Positions 26,203-31,798 of a DNA stretch of 64,000 nucleotides are shown piece after piece. How positions within the stretch are numbered: position 1 is the first letter of the stretch; each line of letters starts with the position of its first letter. The DNA comes from CAZFLM01 sp964519955 (GTDB lineage: Bacteria; Armatimonadota; Chthonomonadetes; Chthonomonadales; CAJBBX01): positions 1 to 64,000 of the forward strand of contig CAZFLM010000004.1 of NCBI GenBank assembly GCA_964519955.1, in the 5' to 3' direction. Position numbers and translations under genes: made by a program. The notes below the pieces were generated by a model. That model saw only the letters and a list, made by a program, of their open reading frames with translations. It was not told where the DNA came from and ran no database searches.

Positions 26203-26232
26203 TTGACTTATGTGCGGATTGTCGCCTATCAT
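26203..26232 (+). promoter_or_regulatory. Promoter upstream of the repeat-protein leader
   Basis: TTGACT (26203-26208) and TATCAT (26227-26232) with an 18-base spacer in an otherwise GC-rich gap. The local AT-richness supports a real promoter. The predicted start near 26239 leaves a leader of about 350 bases. Confidence 0.6.
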
Positions 26233-26534
26233 GAATATGTGAGGCTAGGTCGCGATTGCGTCTGCGCGCAATCCCCCCATGCGCGGACCCCGACTGGCTC
26301 CATATCGGATCCGGGCGCGCCCCCCCGCAGTGGCGTCCCGAACCCTGGTTGTGCAGCACAGGATGAACGCGCAAGCGATCATCACAGTACAGGCAGTGGC
26401 AGGGCATCCGCGTGACCGGATCTCCTGCCCCCGGCCGCAAACCGGCCTCTTCACACTTGGCTTCTCGGGCCGCGCGCTCGTATGCGTTGTCCGGTTAGCC
26501 CCCATCCCATTAGTTGAGCGTGTTCCCATGCACC

Positions 26535-26579
26535 GAGGGGTGCGGCGTCCGCGCCGTCCCTCACCACGCTCCTAGGAGC
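26535..26579 (+). promoter_or_regulatory. Leader hairpin plus palindrome masking the ribosome site
   Basis: GAGGG and GCGGCG pair with CGCCG and CCCTC (26535-26562) around a short loop with a two-base bulge. Directly after it, GCTCCTAGGAGC is self-complementary and includes AGGAG, the only ribosome site for the TTG start at 26588. Pairing through the palindrome (intra- or intermolecular) would hide the site. Function is inferred. Confidence 0.4.
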
Positions 26580-26587
26580 AAAGCACG

Positions 26588-27214
26588 TTGCGAAAGTGGA
26601 GCAAGGAGGCGATCGCCACCGAGATCGCCCGCCTACACAAGGCCAGCGAAGATCTGAGTTACGCCGTGGTCGCCCAGAAGCATGTTGCGTTGCTGCGGGC
26701 AGCCACGCGGTACTACGGTTCCTGGCGCGCCGCTGTCGAGCAAGCCGGCATACCGTATGACGATGTCCGCAAATACCAGACGTGGAGCCGCGAGCGCATC
26801 CTGGCTCGCATCCAGGAACTCCACGCTCAGGGCATCGACCTTTCCTGGCGCCACGTGAGCACCCAGGTCGACCCGCAGCTCGCGGCCGCGGCCACGAAGA
26901 GCCAGCACTTCGGCTCCTGGCGCGCCGCCATCAAGGCCGCCGGCCTCGACTACGGCAGCATTCGCCGCTACCAGCAGTGGGATGAGCAGACGATCATCGC
27001 CAAGCTGAAGGAACTCCATGAGAAGGGCGTCAGCCTGAACGCCAAGAGCATGGAGGAGACCGACATCACGCTCATCACCGCGGCGCGGCGTCGGTTCGAT
27101 TCCTGGCACTGCGCCCTCCAGGCCGCCGGACTCGACTATCAGCAGATCGTCCTGCGCCGTCCGTTCAAGCGCCGCCGCAAGGGCGACGCCGAGGAGCCCA
27201 AGCAGGCCTCCTAG
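26588..27214 (+). CDS. Three-repeat protein of the homing-endonuclease-associated (HNH_repeat) family
   Basis: A 208-residue protein made of three ~62-residue repeats starting at Trp4, Trp66 and Trp131. Each runs W(S/D)-E-I----I--L---G--LS and ends in SW--A(V/I/L)-AAG(L/I). The last two helices of each unit are typical of the repeat that flanks HNH and LAGLIDADG homing enzymes and is thought to bind DNA. No nuclease domain, zinc site or catalytic residue is present, so this is a repeat-only protein, probably a DNA-binding regulator. A basic tail (RRPFKRRRKG) follows. The TTG start is set by the AGGAG at 26574-26578. It has a long leader and its own promoter. Confidence 0.7.
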   Translation: MRKWSKEAIATEIARLHKASEDLSYAVVAQKHVALLRAATRYYGSWRAAVEQAGIPYDDVRKYQTWSRERILARIQELHAQGIDLSWRHVSTQVDPQLAAAATKSQHFGSWRAAIKAAGLDYGSIRRYQQWDEQTIIAKLKELHEKGVSLNAKSMEETDITLITAARRRFDSWHCALQAAGLDYQQIVLRRPFKRRRKGDAEEPKQAS

Positions 27215-27262
27215 TAGACCGATTTCGCGCAACTGGTTGGCGAGACTCCCTGACCGGCGGGT

Positions 27263-27291
27263 TTGACAGCCTGGTCGCGACCACGTATAAT
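27263..27291 (+). promoter_or_regulatory. Perfect consensus sigma-70 promoter
   Basis: TTGACA (27263-27268) and TATAAT (27286-27291) are separated by exactly 17 bases. Both hexamers match the consensus fully. The expected start near 27298 is about three bases before the ATG at 27301, so the transcript would be essentially leaderless. Confidence 0.9.
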
Positions 27292-27300
27292 GGCCGCGAT

Positions 27301-27639
27301 ATGGATGAGCAAACCGCCAGGTTCATCGAGATCGCCAACCGGTTGCGGCGCGGTACCCTCGACGGTAGGGTACTCTGGCACCGCGCCGGCGACACAGGCG
27401 ATACCTATGCCGCGCCCCTTGATGACGGGTTCCGTGCCACGGTTGCCAAGGCTGGTAATGGCACAGCGATCATCGCCATCCTCACGAACTCAGCCGGCGT
27501 CCAGACCGTCTACCTGGACTCGTCTCGAGTCACGCACGATCACCTCCGCCTTGCCCTGCTCCAGCTCTACACCGCGGTACGCGACACCTTGGCTAAGCAG
27601 GTCGCCGACGATGCGCTCAAGGCGCTCCGCGGGCTGTAG
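27301..27639 (+). CDS. Small protein of unknown function, probably translated from a leaderless mRNA
   Basis: A 112-residue soluble protein I cannot assign to a family. It begins MDEQTARFIEIANRL, has a central strand-rich part (GRVLWHRAGDTGDTYAAPLDDGFRATV is its start; AIIAILTNSAGVQTVYLDSS follows) and ends in an amphipathic helix (LRLALLQLYTAVRDTLAKQV). The ATG is ten bases after a perfect TATAAT and there is no Shine-Dalgarno sequence. Strong initiation and a compact fold point to an abundant small protein. It is followed by a good bidirectional terminator, so it is a single-gene unit. Confidence 0.75.
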   Translation: MDEQTARFIEIANRLRRGTLDGRVLWHRAGDTGDTYAAPLDDGFRATVAKAGNGTAIIAILTNSAGVQTVYLDSSRVTHDHLRLALLQLYTAVRDTLAKQVADDALKALRGL

Positions 27640-27668
27640 CTCCCGTTCTGGGCAGCCCAGACATGCCG

Positions 27669-27701
27669 AAGGGCGGCGAGGCAATGCCCCACGCCGCCCT
27701 T
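27669..27701. terminator. Bidirectional terminator hairpin
   Basis: AAGGGCGGCG (27669-27678) and CGCCGCCCTT (27692-27701) form a perfect 10-bp stem with a 13-base loop, between two convergent genes. T-rich stretches follow only loosely (TCTGATGG on plus, CGGCATGT on minus). Confidence 0.65.
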
Positions 27702-27731
27702 CTGATGGCTTGCTTCTGCTGCTAGTTCGGC

Positions 27732-28235
27732 CTAGAACCTGGTGCCCACCGTGATCGCCCAGCCGTTCATCTCGCCCTTGCCATGCGCAACGCCCCGATA
27801 GCGGATCTCGGCAACCACCGGCTTCGGCCCCTGGATGACCGAGTAGCCCACCATGAGGTTGTACGCGAACGCAGTCGTGCTCCGGGTCAGGCCGTTGCCA
27901 AACGACACTCCGGCGCCCACACCGTAGTGCAGCCGATTCGTCTCGGTCCTCACGTTCAACTGGATCGGGATGTTGTACTTGTTGTCCTTGCCGTAGTAGT
28001 CGATGCTCAGCGTGCCCCGATAGCGCTCGCCTTCGTAGATCGCGCGCTCGGCGCCGATCGTGAGCCAGATGTCGCTCGACGCATTGCGCATGGCCTCGCT
28101 CTCAGGGATCATAAAGCCGGCCCTGAGATCCCAGTTCGAGCCCAGCTCGCCACCCTCAGGGGTCTGCGCCTGCGCACGACCGGCCAGACCGATCACCAGC
28201 GCACACACCAGGAACCAACCCGCTCTCTTCACCAC
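27732..28235 (-). CDS. Outer-membrane beta-barrel-like protein, unknown
   Basis: A 167-residue exported protein. GTG at 28235 follows AAGGAGGGTGAGGC, and the signal peptide is VKRAGWFLVCALVIGLAGRAQA, cleaved before QTPEGG. The mature part alternates strands with aromatic ends: WDLRAGFMIP, WLTIGAERAIY, GTLSIDYYG, NIPIQLNVR, LHYGVGAGVSFG, AYNLMVGYSV and AEIRYRG. It finishes in WAITVGTRF with a C-terminal Phe, the usual outer-membrane protein signature recognised by the BAM complex. An eight-strand barrel is likely. The exact role is unknown. It follows argS on the same strand but with a 172-base gap. Confidence 0.7.
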   Translation of the reverse strand: MVKRAGWFLVCALVIGLAGRAQAQTPEGGELGSNWDLRAGFMIPESEAMRNASSDIWLTIGAERAIYEGERYRGTLSIDYYGKDNKYNIPIQLNVRTETNRLHYGVGAGVSFGNGLTRSTTAFAYNLMVGYSVIQGPKPVVAEIRYRGVAHGKGEMNGWAITVGTRF

Positions 28236-28407
28236 GCCTCACCCTCCTTGCCGAATGGGCGCAGACAGGGCTTCTATCCTAGTTGCGAAGCCGCGTCCGT
28301 TCCCACTCGCCGGTTCGAGTTATGGGCCCGCGACTGACGCAGGACCGCTGCTCCTATCTTGCACAGAGACGGACCGACTTCCTGCTTCTCTAGAGCAAAC
28401 AGCCCAA

Positions 28408-30099
28408 CTACATGCGGTCCGGGGCGCTCACACCCAGAAGCGCCAGCAGGTTCCGCACCACGATGCGCGTCGCATTGAACAGGGCCAAGCGCGCGTCGCG
28501 TAGCTCCGGCGAGACACCGACCCCTTCCTTCAGGGCCGGGCACTCCTCGTAGAACTGGTGCAGCGCCTGCCCGATCTCGCGCACGAACGAGGTCAGCCGG
28601 TGAGGAGCCACAGCATCGCCGGCTCCCTTCACTTCGCCAGGGAACTCGGACAGCTTGCGCAGCAGGTCCAGTTCCTTCTGGGCCACGAGAAGGCGCAGAT
28701 CGACCTCGGCAGCGGGCCGCACCGCGACGCCAAGCTCCTCCGCCTTCCGAAGCACATTGCAGCAGCGAGCGTGAGCGTACTGCGCGTAGAACACCGGGTT
28801 GTCGTTGCTCTGCCGCTTGGCCAGCTCCATGTCGAACGTCGCCGTGGTCTCGTACGAGTTGAGCAGGAAGTGGAACCGCGCCGCGTCGCGCCCGATCTCG
28901 GTCACAAGGTCCGACAGAGGGATGATGTCGCCGGCCCGCTTGGAGCCCTTCACCGGCTCGCCGTCGCGCACGAGCAGCACCATCTGCGTGAGCACCATCT
29001 CGCAGCAGTCGGCGTCGTAGCCCAGCGCGGCGATGCCGGCCTTCAGGCGAGCCACGTAGCCGTGGTGATCGGCGCCCCAGACGTCAATGAGCCGGGTGAA
29101 CCCGCGGTCGAGCTTGTCCTTGTGATAGGCTGCGTCCGCCGCCACGTAGGTCTCGCGGTCGTTCGAGCGCACCAGCACGCGGTCTTGATCGTCGCCCGCC
29201 AGCTCGGTAGTCCGAAGCCACAGCGCGCCGTCCTTCTCGTACGCATGCCCTCGTGCGCGCATCTCGTCGATGGCCCGCCGGACCGCCCCGGTGTCGTACA
29301 GCGAACTCTCGAAGAACCACCGGCCGTAGCGCACCCCAAAGGCTTCGAGATCGCGTCGCTGCTGGTCGATCATGCGAGACGACGCCAGGTCGCGGAACGT
29401 CCGAGTGCGCTCAGGCTCTGGCACGCCGATCAGAGCGTCACCGCGCTCCTCAACCAACTCCCGGGCGATCTCCGCCACGTACTCGCCCTGATAGCCGTCC
29501 TCGGGCATCGGCCAGTCGAGCCCAAGCTGCTGAGCGTAACGCGCGATGAGCGATGCCGCAAGGTGGTCGAGCTGCAGCGAGTTCAGCGCGTCGTTCACGT
29601 AGAACTCGCGCTCCACGTACGCCCCCGAGGCCGCGAGCAGGTTGCCCAGCGAATCCCCCAACGCGGCGGCACGCCCGTTCACCACGCTGATCGGGCCCGT
29701 CGGATTCGCGCTCACGAACTCGATCAGCACGCGTTCGCCTGCGCGCGATTCATTCCGGCCATAGGCATCGTCTGCCGCTTCCACCGCCAGCAATGTGTCG
29801 TGCAGCCACGTCGGCTTCAGCCTGAAGTTCAGGAACCCCGGACCGGCGATGTCGACCTGCTCCACGACCGTGCTTCCAACCTGGATGCGGTCGGCGATCC
29901 GCTTGGCCACCTCACGCGGCGGCATGCCGACCTTGCCGGCCAGCACCAGCGCCACATTGCTCGCGAAATCGCCAAACTGCTTGTTGCGCGGCGGCTCGAG
30001 CGTCACATCGACCTGCGCGGCCCCATTATCAAGTTGCCCTTCCGCCACGGCCGCCTCAATGGCCGCACGTATGAGGGCGCCTAGCTCGTCCGTGATCAC
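28408..30099 (-). CDS. argS: Arginyl-tRNA synthetase
   Basis: Charges tRNA-Arg with arginine. The 563-residue protein has the N-terminal Add-1 domain (NKQFGDFASNVALVLA), the Rossmann catalytic core (FVSANPTGPI, REFYVNDALNS, ADHHGYVARLKAG) and the C-terminal anticodon-binding helices (YAQYAHARCCNVL, LFNATRIVVRNLLALLGV). The class I HIGH motif, expected right after NPTGP near residue 137, reads ISVVNGR instead of LHVGHGR. The KMSKS loop near ~385 reads VKGSKRAGD. Similar relaxed motifs occur in some bacterial ArgRS clades, so I call it functional. GTG at 30099 (GGGAG upstream) is preferred over an in-frame start 33 bases upstream. Confidence 0.93.
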   Translation of the reverse strand: MITDELGALIRAAIEAAVAEGQLDNGAAQVDVTLEPPRNKQFGDFASNVALVLAGKVGMPPREVAKRIADRIQVGSTVVEQVDIAGPGFLNFRLKPTWLHDTLLAVEAADDAYGRNESRAGERVLIEFVSANPTGPISVVNGRAAALGDSLGNLLAASGAYVEREFYVNDALNSLQLDHLAASLIARYAQQLGLDWPMPEDGYQGEYVAEIARELVEERGDALIGVPEPERTRTFRDLASSRMIDQQRRDLEAFGVRYGRWFFESSLYDTGAVRRAIDEMRARGHAYEKDGALWLRTTELAGDDQDRVLVRSNDRETYVAADAAYHKDKLDRGFTRLIDVWGADHHGYVARLKAGIAALGYDADCCEMVLTQMVLLVRDGEPVKGSKRAGDIIPLSDLVTEIGRDAARFHFLLNSYETTATFDMELAKRQSNDNPVFYAQYAHARCCNVLRKAEELGVAVRPAAEVDLRLLVAQKELDLLRKLSEFPGEVKGAGDAVAPHRLTSFVREIGQALHQFYEECPALKEGVGVSPELRDARLALFNATRIVVRNLLALLGVSAPDRM

Positions 30100-30192
30100 G
30101 GTGAACTCCCACCATCTTGTGTAGTGAATCAACTTTACCCGGCATCGGGCCGCGCTTGTACCGGCGCACGCCTCGGAGCGCCGGCCAGTGCG

Positions 30193-31404
30193 CTACGAGA
30201 GCATGTCCAGCACCCAACGCGACACCAAGCTACCGGCCGTGAGCCCGACCATCACGCCGACAACGGTCTGCGGCATCCCCGCGCACCAGGCGCGACGCCA
30301 GAGCGTCGCACGCACCGGCATGCTCGTCGCGTGCTGGTGCAGCAGGCTCGTCGCCGCGGCAATCCCACTCTCCAGATGCTTGTCGGCGGCTCTGCTCGTC
30401 GTCACGAACTGCTGAAGGACGGCCCCCACCCGGCGCCATGTCACGAACGCCGCGAGAGCGCCCAGAGCCGCCCCGTCCAGCGGATCTATCAACGAGCCCG
30501 TCGCCGCCGAAGCGGCCTGCGCCACGACCGTGAACACCGAAGCCGCGGCGATCAGATTGGTTCCGCATCGCGGGTGCACGCGCGGCATGCGACGCACGGC
30601 ATCGAGGGTCAGGGACTCGCCACGTTCGATCGCGTGCACTGCCTGATGCTCGGCTGCATGGTACCGTGTCAGTGGCAAGAGCCGCATCGACACAACGAAG
30701 ACGGGCAGCGTGAGCGCCTGGAGGCCCAGCCAGGCAAGACCCTGCGCCACCCCCTTCTGCGGCTGTGCGCCCAACCACAGGTCATACACGCCCGTTCCAG
30801 TCGAACGCTGTACCTGCAGCAGCACCAACCCAACCACCAGATACGCTGCCGCCAGGAGAAGGCCCATGATGACGCCGCTACCGGCCAGCGCCCAGTTGCC
30901 TGCGCCCGCCTGCAGCGTGCCGGTGGTCAGGTAGACGCCCCACGGCGTTGCCATGCCGCCGGCGCTCGCCGGACGCGGCGGCTCGGGCCCCGGCCCCACG
31001 AGGTCCGCCAACTGCACGGCGCCCAGGAGCCGCCTGTTGCGATCCACCACGAAGGCCGTGGTCTCTGCGCTCCCGCGCAGTTGGGCGCGCACCTCGTCGA
31101 GTGCCACATCCGGCGTCACCACGACCTCTGCGGCACGGACGTAAGGCCGGATCGAGCCGCTCACGCGCTCCCCCTCGTTCGCCACGTCAAGCAAGGGTCG
31201 CAAGTCGCCGATCGTTAGTGTGCCGACCAGCCGGCCAAGGGAATCGAGGACGGGCACCATGTCGCCCACGGCGCGCAGAATCCCGACGGCGCGCCCCACC
31301 CCATCGTCCGGCAGGAGGTAGGGCGGCTGCCGCAGAACCTGCGCGAGAGCCGATCGGCTGAGGTCGGTAGGGTTGCTTCGATGGGCGTCTGGAAGATGAG
31401 CCAT
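30193..31404 (-). CDS. CBS-domain pair fused to DUF1385 membrane protein
   Basis: A 403-residue two-part protein. Residues ~20-135 form a tandem CBS (Bateman) module (LPDDGVGRAVGILRAVGDMVPVLDS, GRLVGTLTIGDLRPLL, AFVVDRNRRLLGAVQLADL), which typically binds adenine nucleotides. Residues ~170-403 are DUF1385: TM segments (MGLLLAAAYLVVGLVLL, ALTLPVFVVSMRLLP), the signature RYHAAEHQAVHAIERGE, RVHPRCGTNL and further hydrophobic stretches. DUF1385 proteins are often encoded near prfA and rpmE; here rpmB is the divergent neighbour, which keeps a ribosomal link. The function of the family is unknown. The CBS fusion suggests energy-state sensing. The ATG at 31404 overlaps the -35 box of rpmB. Confidence 0.75.
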   Translation of the reverse strand: MAHLPDAHRSNPTDLSRSALAQVLRQPPYLLPDDGVGRAVGILRAVGDMVPVLDSLGRLVGTLTIGDLRPLLDVANEGERVSGSIRPYVRAAEVVVTPDVALDEVRAQLRGSAETTAFVVDRNRRLLGAVQLADLVGPGPEPPRPASAGGMATPWGVYLTTGTLQAGAGNWALAGSGVIMGLLLAAAYLVVGLVLLQVQRSTGTGVYDLWLGAQPQKGVAQGLAWLGLQALTLPVFVVSMRLLPLTRYHAAEHQAVHAIERGESLTLDAVRRMPRVHPRCGTNLIAAASVFTVVAQAASAATGSLIDPLDGAALGALAAFVTWRRVGAVLQQFVTTSRAADKHLESGIAAATSLLHQHATSMPVRATLWRRAWCAGMPQTVVGVMVGLTAGSLVSRWVLDMLS

Positions 31405-31432
31405 TGCACTAGGGGCGCGGCTGTGCTATACT
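31404..31432 (+). promoter_or_regulatory. Promoter for rpmB, overlapping the divergent start codon
   Basis: TTGCAC (31404-31409) and TATACT (31427-31432) separated by 17 bases. The first base of the -35 hexamer is the last base of the CAT that encodes the divergent CBS-DUF1385 start. RNA polymerase at rpmB and expression of the divergent gene may therefore interfere. Confidence 0.75.
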
Positions 31433-31485
31433 CTGCCGTTGTGGCGCTCTGTGAGCGCCCGAATGCGCAAGGAGAGACGGATCCA

Positions 31486-31698
31486 ATGCAGCAGTGTGAT
31501 GTGTGCGGCAAGAAGCCCCAGTTCGGCCAGGGCATCCGGTACAACCACGGCGGTAGCTGGGAAACCAAAGCGCCGCGCAGAAAGCGGCGCTGGATGCCGA
31601 ACCTGCAGACCGCGCGGATCGCCTCCGGCAACACGACCCGGAAGATCCGAGTCTGCGTCAAGTGCCTGAAGGCGGGCAAGGTCGCGCGGGTAGCATAG
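31486..31698 (+). CDS. rpmB: 50S ribosomal protein L28
   Basis: A 70-residue ribosomal protein of the large subunit. It begins MQQCDVCGKKPQFGQGIRYN, then RRKRRWMPNLQ, and ends in IRVCVKCLKAGKVARVA. Two CxxC pairs (CDVC and CVKC) make it the zinc-binding form. Length and order of motifs match the family. The start is the ATG at 31486, behind AAGGAGAGACGG; longer in-frame extensions have no homology. It is a single gene with its own promoter and a terminator hairpin some 65 bases downstream. Confidence 0.97.
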   Translation: MQQCDVCGKKPQFGQGIRYNHGGSWETKAPRRKRRWMPNLQTARIASGNTTRKIRVCVKCLKAGKVARVA

Positions 31699-31764
31699 CC
31701 TCTCGCGCGGCACCGGCGGGGCGGCGGCGCCCTGCCATTATACCGAGGGCACTCCAACGGATGC

Positions 31765-31790
31765 AAGCGCGGCCCCTGGGGGTCGCGCTT
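31765..31790. terminator. Hairpin terminator between rpmB and the large secreted protein gene
   Basis: AAGCGCGGCCC and GGGTCGCGCTT pair with one G-U, giving an 11-bp stem. CGTTCGTG follows on the plus strand. It also lies 9 bases beyond the stop of the convergent gene, so it may serve both. Confidence 0.55.
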
Positions 31791-31798
31791 CGTTCGTG

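Larger units (their letters stand above)
26122..26587. other. 466-base intergenic leader region before the repeat-protein gene
   Basis: It contains a weak hairpin just after the MFS-HEAT stop (GTGCCTG/CAGGCAC, 26133-26162), a promoter at 26203-26232 and about 350 transcribed bases before the gene at 26588. Close to that gene are a bulged stem-loop at 26535-26562 and the perfect 12-base palindrome GCTCCTAGGAGC at 26568-26579, which contains the AGGAG ribosome site. I recognise no known RNA family (not tmRNA, SRP, RNase P or a common riboswitch), but the layout suggests a regulatory leader. Confidence 0.5.

Noticed and set aside
26279..26575. A 98-codon open frame in the leader before the repeat-protein gene
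   Set aside because: No ribosome site, atypical composition, and it overlaps the predicted leader hairpins; treated as non-coding.
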